A stretch of 64,000 bases of DNA, taken from IMG/VR virus record IMGVR_UViG_3300031857_000015, positions 62,001-126,000 of that record. One strand, 5' to 3'. Below, one piece after another: positions 24,894 through 32,413 of the stretch. A model generated the notes under the pieces. It saw nothing but the letters and a program-made list of their open reading frames with translations, did no database searches and was not told where the DNA came from. Position 1 is the first letter of the stretch, and every line of letters begins with the position of its first letter. The stretch comes from a virus. Made by a program: the position numbers and the translations under genes.

Positions 24894-25494
24894 TTACGTG
24901 CGTCTCCGCGAGCATGTGTAACCCGGCCAGATCAACGGGCGGCCGAAGCACCTTGGACACCGGCACGTTCCAGCAGTCCCACTTGTACTTCCAGCCGTTG
25001 TGGCTCGTGGGGTCAACCTCGCCTTTGCGGCCGAACGTGGCGATATCGAAAAAAGCCTTTTTAGGCATGAATCCCAGCAACCACGCGCGCTCGCAGTCTT
25101 TGTGGATCCGCGCAAAACAATACCAGTCACAGAGCTGCCGGACATTCGCGTCGCAGACCGTGCAGTTGTAGAAGTCGCGCGGAACTTCGTCGTAGTTCTG
25201 CAGCTTAGTTTTGACGTCAATGCGCCCCAAGATCGCATCGCGCAGATCCCAGTGGTATATGTCGTCTCCAATCGACCGATCCCACTGTTGCGCGTAGAAG
25301 TCATGCACAACTTCTTCACCCAAGAGCCCCGTAAACACGCCATAGCCAGCGCGAATCGAGTCGTTTAGATGCGCGCGGCCGTACTTTTTTAGCAACCGCG
25401 CTTCCATCTCGTCCACCCGCGCTAGTGCCCGCGCTAGCTGCTCGGATGTAATAAACACTTCAATAACATGCTGCGTGAATACAGCAGAAGTCAT
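24880..25494 (-). CDS. Probable PD-(D/E)XK-type nuclease
   Basis: 204 aa from ATG 25494 (AAAGGA 6 nt upstream; the frame runs on to 25551 without a better signal). A helical N-terminus with Glu in LGEEVVHDF is followed by DIYHWDLRD, then GRIDVKTKLQNY. The run E...D...(D)xK fits the restriction-endonuclease-like core. A CTVCDANVRQLCDWYC cluster may bind zinc. It is flanked by methyltransferase and PhoH genes. Assigned from motif layout, so moderately sure. Confidence 0.7.
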   Translation of the reverse strand: MTSAVFTQHVIEVFITSEQLARALARVDEMEARLLKKYGRAHLNDSIRAGYGVFTGLLGEEVVHDFYAQQWDRSIGDDIYHWDLRDAILGRIDVKTKLQNYDEVPRDFYNCTVCDANVRQLCDWYCFARIHKDCERAWLLGFMPKKAFFDIATFGRKGEVDPTSHNGWKYKWDCWNVPVSKVLRPPVDLAGLHMLAETHVNENS

Positions 25495-25522
25495 ACGCGT
25501 CCTTTCACTTCGGGGTGGGCGA

Positions 25523-25551
25523 AGTGTAGCGCGTATATTCACAGCGTGCAA
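25523..25551 (-). promoter_or_regulatory. σ70-like promoter candidate
   Basis: Minus strand: TTGCAC (25546-25551), 17-nt spacer, TACACT (25523-25528), 29 nt before the nuclease start and in the gap after PhoH. Moderate match to the bacterial consensus. Confidence 0.4.
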
Positions 25552-25555
25552 TACG

Positions 25556-26263
25556 TTACAGCTTTTTTAGAATCGCGCCGACGAGCGGATGACGCACGAC
25601 GTCACTGTGGGCAAACTGCACAGTATCAATGCCCGAGATTCCTTTAAGCTTCGCCACGACTTCGTTCATGGGTGGCGGCGAGATCGGTAAATCAGTCTGC
25701 TGCGGGTCGCCCGTCACGATGATCTTCGAGTTCTGCCCGAAGCGGGATAAAAATAACTTAAACTGCGTGTACGTCGCGTTCTGCGCCTCGTCGAATACGC
25801 AGATCGAGTCATTGAACGTCCGGCCGCGTAGATAACATAACGGCGCCAACACCACGGCCCGATTGACAAACTCCCGCTTGGGGCCGAACTTCCCTAAGAG
25901 CGTGTCCATGGTGTCGTACAGCGGCTGCATGTACGGATTGACCTTTTCGCCAAACGAGCCCGGGAGATAGCCGAGCTTTTCCCCGGCGTCGACGATCGGC
26001 CGGGTGAGCACGATCGAACCGGCACGCTTGGCCAGTATTTCATTGATCGCAAAGGCCATGGCCAGAAACGTCTTGCCCGAACCAGCAGAGCCGAGCAAGA
26101 ACGTGATGTCGTTATCGTGCAGCGTCTTCCACGCGCGCCGCTGAGTTTCCGTGCGCCATTCGATATCGCACGGCGTCAGTAATGCTTTGGCTTTTTCCTG
26201 CTGGTCATTGCGTTTCTTCTCTTTCTTCTCGGCGCGGCGCGAGGGCCGTGATTTGGGCGCCAT
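25556..26263 (-). CDS. phoH: PhoH-like ATPase
   Basis: 235 aa. After a basic N-terminal tail, TQRRAWKTL leads into Walker A GSAGSGKT (58-65). VLTRPIVDAGEKLGYLPG is a PhoH-family hallmark, followed by Walker B CVFDEAQNAT and the sensor KIIVTGDPQQTDLP. PhoH-type ATPases are common in phages and related to RNA helicase/endoribonuclease PhoH2; this one lacks a PIN domain. Role in phage RNA or DNA metabolism is not established. Confidence 0.93.
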   Translation of the reverse strand: MAPKSRPSRRAEKKEKKRNDQQEKAKALLTPCDIEWRTETQRRAWKTLHDNDITFLLGSAGSGKTFLAMAFAINEILAKRAGSIVLTRPIVDAGEKLGYLPGSFGEKVNPYMQPLYDTMDTLLGKFGPKREFVNRAVVLAPLCYLRGRTFNDSICVFDEAQNATYTQFKLFLSRFGQNSKIIVTGDPQQTDLPISPPPMNEVVAKLKGISGIDTVQFAHSDVVRHPLVGAILKKL

Positions 26264-26296
26264 AAAGAGAGCCCTCCGTGGTGTAAAACGAGTGTG

Positions 26297-28255
26297 TTAA
26301 AACGCGCTGCGGCTCCTGCGGTGTTGCGTGGGCTGGCCAGCGCCTTGTGCCGCCTGCGGCGCAAACGGCGAACGGAACTGCATCTGCATCTGCACGGGCG
26401 ACTGCAGCTTCGGCTGGCCGGCACCGTAGTACGCAGCTGCGCCTACGGCCGGAAGCGCTAACGCCGAATGTCGTCCGGCAAGTTGACCCGCCTGACCGAC
26501 AGCGCTTGTTGCCGCACCAGCAGCCGCGCCGGCTGTGCCCATCATATTGCCAACAGCGTTCAACGTCGGCCGGTTTGGCGCGGCGTTAATAAGGCGAGTG
26601 CTTTGCTGCGCCACAGTGTCACCCACAGCCGTAGCCGCTCGACCGGCGCCGCCTACCAGCCCACGCGCACCAGCAGCCAATCCGCGCGCGCCAGCAGCAA
26701 GCCCGCGCGCAGCGAGGCCGCCAAACGCCTGTAACGCGTTTGCGTTTTTGCTGGCGCACGCTGAGCCGGCAGCCGCAGCTAGCATTGGTAGTTTTTTCTT
26801 TACAACCGGTTTTGGCGCCGACTTTGGCAGCGGTTGCTGAGCCTGAAACGGAACAGCAGCTGACTTTGCCGCCGACTGTTGACTGTTTGTGGCGTCCGTC
26901 GGAACCGGACTTGTAGCCTCGCGCTGCTTGTCGTCGATTGGCTTGCTGTTGCCGCGCGAACTCGGTGGGCAGCTCATTTCAGTCTTGCCGCGGGGCGCAC
27001 TGGAGACAGCTTTCTTTTCTTTCTTGTCTGTCTTCTTCTTGCTACCGACCGGGCGGCACGAATCATTGCTGTACGGCTTTTTGCCCGGCACTGGCTCGTA
27101 GCCGGTCCAGCATCGGCCGGCTACCTTCATGCCAAACTCCAGTGCCGAGCCCTGCTTCACACCGGTCAGGCTAGCGTTCTGCAACTGCGGCATGAGCTGT
27201 TCAATGATATTTTTATTGTGGGTCAAGAAGTCGTACATTTGTCGCCCCTGATCGCTAGACATATTAGGATCTCGGCCCATCAACATCGTGGTGCCGAACT
27301 CCGGGCTGAGCTGCCCGAGCGCATTAATTTGATCCATAGGGTTGCCGCCCTTGCCGCCGCCCATCATGCCGTAAAGAGCATTCGCGCCTTGGCCAACCAT
27401 GCGGCGTGGGCCGTCGCCGAACATGCCGGCGCCAGCTGCGCCCAGACCAGCCGCGCCCAAGCCCAGCGCGCCCATCGCTCCGCCCATACCGTAGTTGCCG
27501 CGCCCACCCATGAACGCGCCAGCTAACGCCAGCGGCACACCGGCGCCAATGGCATAGCGCGCTTCGGTCGGCATGCTGTTCCACATGCCCATCAGGCCGT
27601 CATTATTCGGCTGCTTCGCGTTCGCGGGATTTAACGGATGGTTGGGGTCTTGTGCGGCGGCCTCAAACAAATTTGGCACCGCGTTATTTTCGCCGGCTCC
27701 GCCGCCGCCGACCATGCCTGTGGCGCGCCCAGCGCCGTACATCGCGCCGGCGCCTGTAGCCACGTTCAGCGGGTTAAGCTTGTCGCCGACCGGGCTCGTG
27801 CCGAACACTTGCCCAGCCGCAGTCTGGACGGGGCGCACCACGCGGTCGCCGAGCTTGGCGCCGGTTGCCGCAGCAGCTTGGCCCGGCCCGTTCATCGCGT
27901 ACCGCGCCGCGTCATCGGCATAGTTCAGACCATGGCGGACCGCGTCTTGCGAGACTTGGCCGACGCTGCCGACAAATTTTGCGCCCTGCGTCGCCTTGTT
28001 CGCGATTGCTTGCCCGGCGCCGCTGATCCGATTCCCGACCGCGTCGTCCACTTTGTTAAAGCCTTTTGATACCGCCGAGCCAGTATTGGCGACCGTATCT
28101 TTGACCGCTTTACGTGCAGCGACGGGAATCTGCCGCCGCACACCGGCCATGGCGCCCCGGACACTCTTTACCGCGCCGTCGGCCAGTCCGCGAAAATCCA
28201 CCGCGGCTTCTTTGTCTGCGCCGCCAAGTTGTGTACCAAATTCATACGGAGTCAT
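26297..28255 (-). CDS. Large Ala/Gly-rich virion-type protein with N-terminal FG motif
   Basis: 652 aa. It begins MTPYEFGTQLGGADKEA, a motif shared in form with the proteins starting at 28981, 29687 and 32310. Much of the chain is Gly/Ala/Met-rich with Gly-zipper segments (MGALGLGAAGLGAAGAGMF) resembling membrane-active virion proteins. Near residue 380 lies EFGMKVAGRCWTGYEPVPG followed by KKPYSNDSCRP, a Cys-x-Gly-Tyr-Glu-Pro-Val-Pro-Gly module that I have seen in large-virus and phage proteins. A basic patch follows. Probably structural or injected; function unknown. Confidence 0.85.
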   Translation of the reverse strand: MTPYEFGTQLGGADKEAAVDFRGLADGAVKSVRGAMAGVRRQIPVAARKAVKDTVANTGSAVSKGFNKVDDAVGNRISGAGQAIANKATQGAKFVGSVGQVSQDAVRHGLNYADDAARYAMNGPGQAAAATGAKLGDRVVRPVQTAAGQVFGTSPVGDKLNPLNVATGAGAMYGAGRATGMVGGGGAGENNAVPNLFEAAAQDPNHPLNPANAKQPNNDGLMGMWNSMPTEARYAIGAGVPLALAGAFMGGRGNYGMGGAMGALGLGAAGLGAAGAGMFGDGPRRMVGQGANALYGMMGGGKGGNPMDQINALGQLSPEFGTTMLMGRDPNMSSDQGRQMYDFLTHNKNIIEQLMPQLQNASLTGVKQGSALEFGMKVAGRCWTGYEPVPGKKPYSNDSCRPVGSKKKTDKKEKKAVSSAPRGKTEMSCPPSSRGNSKPIDDKQREATSPVPTDATNSQQSAAKSAAVPFQAQQPLPKSAPKPVVKKKLPMLAAAAGSACASKNANALQAFGGLAARGLAAGARGLAAGARGLVGGAGRAATAVGDTVAQQSTRLINAAPNRPTLNAVGNMMGTAGAAAGAATSAVGQAGQLAGRHSALALPAVGAAAYYGAGQPKLQSPVQMQMQFRSPFAPQAAQGAGQPTQHRRSRSAF

Positions 28256-28400
28256 GGGGTCGTTCCTGTTTTGTTATTTCTGGTTGCGGCGCGTAATCGC
28301 ACCGGCCGCCTTCGCAGCAGGTTTCTAAAATAATGTGACAAAAAGGGCAGACTAACTTGCCGCGGATCTCAATCGGCGGGCTTTCGCACTGCGGGCACAT
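28242..28400 (-). CDS. Small zinc-ribbon protein
   Basis: 52 aa. CPQC near the start and CPFC about 16 residues later form a zinc ribbon, followed by ETCCEGGRC. The ATG overlaps the preceding stop (TAATG), and the end runs 14 nt into the next gene, so translation is coupled. Small CxxC/CCEGG proteins of this type are frequent in tailed phages; their role is unknown. Confidence 0.75.
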   Translation of the reverse strand: MCPQCESPPIEIRGKLVCPFCHIILETCCEGGRCDYAPQPEITKQERPHDSV

Positions 28401-28981
28401 TACCACTCCAGCTCCACCGGGCGCTGCGTCTTGTAATTAAAGTCAACGTCAATCGGCGAGCGGAACTTCACGCCGGGAAGCGGAAGCTTCGGCGCCACAG
28501 AAGCCGTACCACCAAGGAGCCCAGCCGCAACCAGCGACGGCACGCCATACGATGTGTCCGCCAGCTGCGATAAGCCGCGGCCACCAGCCTGCAGCGCCTT
28601 GCCGGCAAAATCTGTGACGTGGCCGACACCACGAGTTGCCCGACCAGCAGCCCGGCCGCCAAAGCCCAGCGCCGACATGACGTCGCCGTACATGCCGGTG
28701 TTACCCGCGCCGTGATCGATCACCGTCTTGCCGCCCTTCATGGCTTCGCGGCCGACGCCTTTGGCTAACCCAGCTGCGCCACTCGTGGCCTGCCCGAGCC
28801 CTTCGATCCCGCCGCCAAAGCCGCGCACCAGATGCTTGGCACCCTGATTGATCGTCTTGGCGCCTGTGGCAACCCCGCGGCCAGCTTGCGCCAGCCGAGC
28901 GAAAATCGAACCCATGTTAATGCTCGGGGCTGCAGATTTTTCTTGCTGCCCAACGCTGTAGCCAAACTCAAACGGCGTCAT
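28400..28981 (-). CDS. Gly/Ala-rich virion-type protein with N-terminal FG motif
   Basis: 193 aa from ATG 28981 (AAAGGA 8 nt upstream), which places MTPFEFGYSVGQQEKSA at the N-terminus exactly as in its neighbours. The rest is Gly/Ala-rich with short amphipathic repeats (GLGQATSGAAGLAKG). No enzymatic motif. Probably part of the same virion protein group. Confidence 0.8.
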   Translation of the reverse strand: MTPFEFGYSVGQQEKSAAPSINMGSIFARLAQAGRGVATGAKTINQGAKHLVRGFGGGIEGLGQATSGAAGLAKGVGREAMKGGKTVIDHGAGNTGMYGDVMSALGFGGRAAGRATRGVGHVTDFAGKALQAGGRGLSQLADTSYGVPSLVAAGLLGGTASVAPKLPLPGVKFRSPIDVDFNYKTQRPVELEW

Positions 28982-29012
28982 GTGTCGGTCCTTTGTTATG
29001 AGAACGAGTGTC

Positions 29013-29687
29013 TTACCACTTGAAAGGTCGCGGTGGTCGTGGCATAGTCGGCGCCGGAACAGGGGGCGCATTAAGCTGCTGCGCACTAATTTGCGCCGTG
29101 CTGTTTTCCAGCGGTTGCGAGCCCATCGTCATGCGCACGGTGTTAATCGGATTGCGAATCATGGCGTTCATGGTCGACTTCACCGGATTCATCGGCAGCG
29201 ACATCGGGCCCACAGACTTCCAGCTGGTCTGCGCCAACGGAATATGCCTCTGAATACCCTGCGACATCGCCGTATTAATGCCGGTAGCCGTGCGATTCGC
29301 GTTCACCATGCCGCGACTGAGCGATGCTGCGCCGTCCGCAGCGGCACCTAAGCCTTTGCCCACGGTCTGCGCCACGCGTCCGCCGCCAGCTAGTGCGCGG
29401 CTTCCACGCAGCAGGCCCTTAGCAGCGCCGCTGACAAGCCCAGCGCCCGGAATGAGACCCAGCGCCATCATGCCCGCAGAACCCAGCGAGCCGAGCACAT
29501 TGCCCTGACTGACGTTGTGATACAGGTCTTGGCCGGCTTGAATCGAGCTTAAGCCCGGCGTGAAGTAACCGAGCGTGCGGGCCATTGTGTTTTCTTGATG
29601 CAGCGGATTAAACCCGCCCCAGCTACCGCCGAGCGCTTGCTTCTCCAGCCGCGCGCCGACACTGTAGCCAAACTCGTACGGGCGCAT
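29013..29687 (-). CDS. Gly/Ala-rich virion-type protein with N-terminal FG motif
   Basis: 224 aa starting MRPYEFGYSVGARLEKQA, with GGAG 8 nt before the ATG. A Gly-rich hydrophobic central region (LGSLGSAGMMALGLIPGAG) and a polar Pro-rich C-terminus follow. The motif and composition tie it to the 26297-28255, 28400-28981 and 31462-32310 proteins. Function unknown. Confidence 0.8.
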   Translation of the reverse strand: MRPYEFGYSVGARLEKQALGGSWGGFNPLHQENTMARTLGYFTPGLSSIQAGQDLYHNVSQGNVLGSLGSAGMMALGLIPGAGLVSGAAKGLLRGSRALAGGGRVAQTVGKGLGAAADGAASLSRGMVNANRTATGINTAMSQGIQRHIPLAQTSWKSVGPMSLPMNPVKSTMNAMIRNPINTVRMTMGSQPLENSTAQISAQQLNAPPVPAPTMPRPPRPFKW

Positions 29688-29718
29688 ATGTAACTCCAGC
29701 AGTTAACAATAGTTTAGT

Positions 29719-30258
29719 TTATTGCTTTGTCGCGCATTCCCGACTGCACCGAAATACCAGCGAGTAACGTGTATCAGCGACCGGGAGGATTTCATGGTTC
29801 CAATTGTAGCGAATTTCGTCGCGCAGTTGTACAAGACTTCGCGGCGGCAACTCGACGGAAAACGCGCGCTTCTGCAGCGTAAACACCATGGTGGCCGGCG
29901 TAAGTAAGCTTAATACCGTGATTACCGCGCCGCCTTCGGGCAGATCCACGTGAGGTTTGATCACCTGTTTTTCCAGATATTGATTCAACGTAATAGAGTC
30001 TGGGCGGTGGTCTACGAGGTTTTGCGCCACAAGCCGGTCCAGCAAAAACTGAAAATGTTCTGGAATTGTGTCCGACAAAATATTATTGGGATACGGCACG
30101 GATGATCCCCAGCGCTGAATCACATTTCGGGTCTTCACGTGCCGGCGGGTGTGCCCCGTGGGAATACCGGCCTCGATGTGCGCGAGTAGTGTCTGCTCTT
30201 CCGCGGGCGACAAAAACTCGTCTTGTAGTGCAAGTGTGCTGACATCGAGTGGAATCAT
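29719..30258 (-). CDS. AlkB-like 2-oxoglutarate/Fe(II) dioxygenase
   Basis: 179 aa. The double-stranded β-helix ligands are visible: His103-x-Asp105 (KPHVDLP), His155 (YNWNHEI) and the 2-oxoglutarate Arg164 with a second Arg170 (TRYSLVFR). ITLNQYLEKQVIKPH resembles AlkB's nucleotide-binding strand region. AlkB enzymes remove alkyl groups from DNA or RNA bases. It may protect phage DNA or act on RNA; no partner gene suggests which. Confidence 0.88.
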   Translation of the reverse strand: MIPLDVSTLALQDEFLSPAEEQTLLAHIEAGIPTGHTRRHVKTRNVIQRWGSSVPYPNNILSDTIPEHFQFLLDRLVAQNLVDHRPDSITLNQYLEKQVIKPHVDLPEGGAVITVLSLLTPATMVFTLQKRAFSVELPPRSLVQLRDEIRYNWNHEILPVADTRYSLVFRCSRECATKQ

Positions 30259-30273
30259 GTCGGGCTCTGCCGT

Positions 30274-30648
30274 TTATTTATTCGGCTTGCGCGGGCACCG
30301 ACGATGGGTGCGCATTTCCCGGCGAAACGCGGCCGCCATTTTGCGCACATCGCGGTTGTAGCAATGATAATTAAAGAAGTGCCCAAACATGAAATGGCAC
30401 GATGTTTCACAGAGCGTGATGAGATTGCTTTCGGTGAGTTCCAGATCTGGTGCGACGCTGACGGGAAAAATATGATGCACAGCGAGATTCTTCGTCCGGC
30501 CGCAGACTTCACAGGCCGGATGCTTGGCTAAGTGTTCTGCCCGGACTCGTCGCCACTCTCCTGCGCGCTGTCGCTGGTCGAGGATGTATCTGGGGCGCAG
30601 CCAGAGCGGCAGCCAACTGACGACGAGGGCGCACAGTTTTGTAAACAT
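30274..30648 (-). CDS. HNH endonuclease
   Basis: 124 aa. After a short hydrophobic start (LCALVVSWLPLWL) comes ACEVCGRTKNLAVHHIFPV, the HNH core with a CxxC zinc knuckle, then ESNLITLCETSCHFMFGH supplying the Asn, a second zinc pair and the last His. The start is uncertain: the listed ATG overlaps the Cys-rich gene by 121 nt, and a later start could remove the hydrophobic part. Possibly a free-standing mobile or packaging-associated nuclease. Confidence 0.8.
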   Translation of the reverse strand: MFTKLCALVVSWLPLWLRPRYILDQRQRAGEWRRVRAEHLAKHPACEVCGRTKNLAVHHIFPVSVAPDLELTESNLITLCETSCHFMFGHFFNYHCYNRDVRKMAAAFRREMRTHRRCPRKPNK

Positions 30649-30770
30649 GGCCGGACTTTCGTGCTGCCGCGAACATACGGCGGGTCATACGGACAGTTTT
30701 TACATTTTTTGCCGCAACACTTTTGCTGCGCCAGTAGGACGTCACGGGACAAAGGCGGATACTTACTCAC
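30528..30770 (-). CDS. Small Cys-rich protein (DUF5522-like motif)
   Basis: 80 aa. The N-terminal half MSKYPPLSRDVLLAQQ then KCCGKKCKNCPYDPPY is a known small phage/bacterial motif with four cysteines, like the CCGxxCxxCPY signature of DUF5522. The C-terminal half is Ser/Asp-rich and probably disordered. It overlaps the membrane gene upstream by 8 nt and the HNH frame by 121 nt. Likely metal-binding. Confidence 0.7.
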   Translation of the reverse strand: MSKYPPLSRDVLLAQQKCCGKKCKNCPYDPPYVRGSTKVRPCLQNCAPSSSVGCRSGCAPDTSSTSDSAQESGDESGQNT

Positions 30771-31020
30771 ACTCGTTGTACTTCACGACTAAATACGTCC
30801 CGATAAAGGCGCCAATAGCCAGCGGGACCACATATAGTGGATTCTTGGAGTACGAGATCACGCCATACGCGCCCAAGCTATACAAGAACGAACTCACGAT
30901 CGCGGCGTTGATCGGCTGGCGCTTGCTGACGCAGATCACATACATGGCGTACAAGATATCAATGACCACATAGGTCACGAAGATGACGCCGGCCGTGCCC
31001 CAATGAAAGTCCTGCCACAT
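30763..31020 (-). CDS. Small three-span membrane protein
   Basis: 85 aa, mostly hydrophobic, with spans around residues 10-30, 38-56 and 60-78 (PLYVVPLAIGAFIGTYLVV). It is of a type often seen in tailed phages next to small accessory genes. Function unknown. Confidence 0.75.
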   Translation of the reverse strand: MWQDFHWGTAGVIFVTYVVIDILYAMYVICVSKRQPINAAIVSSFLYSLGAYGVISYSKNPLYVVPLAIGAFIGTYLVVKYNECE

Positions 31021-31028
31021 GGGTCACC

Positions 31029-31382
31029 TCACAGAACCGTCGAGGCTTGCGTAAACTTCTTCTCGTAATGCGAATAGATCTCCGCAAACGCCACACCCCA
31101 CGCGGCGTCATGGGCGAGCTTGTTAAACGCGGCATCGTCCACTGCTGTATCCAGACGGTGGTTCCACGCCCGCGCATGCGCCCACTCGTGGATCAAGACG
31201 TCCATGGCGCGCGATTCATCCAGACTCTTGTCAATCTGAATGTGGAACTTCTTGCCCTGTTTCCAGCAGCGGCCCTCTAATTTAGATAGCTTTACCCGGC
31301 GTACGCTCACGGGAAAAGCCGCAGGACACTCGTCTTTGAGCATCCGCAGGAGGGCTTGGTAATACTTAAAACGAGCCGCCAT
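31029..31382 (-). CDS. SprT-like HExxH metal-dependent protein
   Basis: 117 aa from ATG 31382 (AGGAGG 7 nt upstream). VLIHEWAHARAW supplies an HExxH zinc site, and a later helix (FAEIYSHYEKKF) could supply the third ligand. Size and position of the motif resemble SprT/WLM-type minimal metallopeptidases. Target unknown. Confidence 0.75.
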   Translation of the reverse strand: MAARFKYYQALLRMLKDECPAAFPVSVRRVKLSKLEGRCWKQGKKFHIQIDKSLDESRAMDVLIHEWAHARAWNHRLDTAVDDAAFNKLAHDAAWGVAFAEIYSHYEKKFTQASTVL

Positions 31383-31461
31383 GCTCCGTCCTCCTGAAGG
31401 GCGTCCTTGCCACAACAGGGTGATTATACTTGAGCTGGCGGAGTTTGGCGGCAGTGATTTA

Positions 31462-32310
31462 TTAAGCGTTTTTCTGCAGCTGCGCTAACACGGCCGCGGC
31501 GCTTTTCTTAACTTCCTCGTCACCCGAATCTTCCGACTTTTCCTCGGACTTCTCTTCTTTTTCTTCGCTTTCGGGCGCTTCTTTCTTTTTGCTAAAGCTC
31601 CGCCCGATGTCGGCGCCGATGTTGCCGCCCATGTGAGCGCCAGCGCCAAGACCAGCAGCACCGCCAGCCAGTAAGCCCAATCCAGCGCCCGGGCCGCCAC
31701 CGAGAGCACCACCGCCCAGCGCGCCCAGAATCCCGCCGCCTGCGCCGCCAGCAAGGCCGCCTAAACCACCGCCGGTCAGGCCGCCGAGCACCGACAGCAC
31801 AGACGCTTCTTTCTTTTCCCACGACGGCGCACCAAGAGCCGATTCAGTAAGCGCGCCGCCGCCGAGCCCGCCACCGATCAGGCCGGCAACACCGCCGCGC
31901 GTCGTAGCATTACGCAGCATGGCATCTGTATACGGCGATATGTGCCCACTACCGCGAATCGGAACTTTTTTGCCGCTGCGCATCATGGTTCGACCGCCGC
32001 GCGCAAGAAACCGTTTCATCGCCTCAACGAGCTGCGCCTTATTCGGTCCGAACAGCGCTTTGCCCGCACGAGGATTTAACAGTCCCAGCGCCGCAGCACC
32101 AACAGCGCCCAGCGCCCCGCCAACGCCCATGCCGGCGCTGGTACCCGCACCGATCGTGGCGCCACGGCCGGCGCCTTCCATGCGATGACCAGACGGCGAC
32201 GTAATCGCGCCAAAGCCTGCGCCAAGCCCGGCTGTGGCAGGAAGTGTAACAAACGCTTTCTTCGCTTGCTGACCGATTTGCATACCGAATTGTGCGGGCG
32301 TAACACTCAT
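31462..32310 (-). CDS. Gly/Ala-rich virion-type protein with N-terminal FG motif
   Basis: 282 aa from ATG 32310 (AGGTGA 6 nt upstream), giving MSVTPAQFGMQIGQQAKKA at the N-terminus, a variant of the motif at 28255, 28981 and 29687. The frame extends up to 32436 but then the motif would be internal. The body is Gly-zipper-rich (GGLGGLAGGAGGGILGALGG) and the C-terminus is acidic with KEE/SEE repeats. Likely a virion or ejected membrane-active protein; not an enzyme by sequence. Confidence 0.8.
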   Translation of the reverse strand: MSVTPAQFGMQIGQQAKKAFVTLPATAGLGAGFGAITSPSGHRMEGAGRGATIGAGTSAGMGVGGALGAVGAAALGLLNPRAGKALFGPNKAQLVEAMKRFLARGGRTMMRSGKKVPIRGSGHISPYTDAMLRNATTRGGVAGLIGGGLGGGALTESALGAPSWEKKEASVLSVLGGLTGGGLGGLAGGAGGGILGALGGGALGGGPGAGLGLLAGGAAGLGAGAHMGGNIGADIGRSFSKKKEAPESEEKEEKSEEKSEDSGDEEVKKSAAAVLAQLQKNA

Positions 32311-32413
32311 GCGATCACCTGTGGCTGTAATGTGGTTTTGAATCTTCCGTGTGGCAACGTGCTGCATGATCTTTTCAAACAGCTTGCGCCGGGATAGCGC
32401 CAACTCCATCAAT

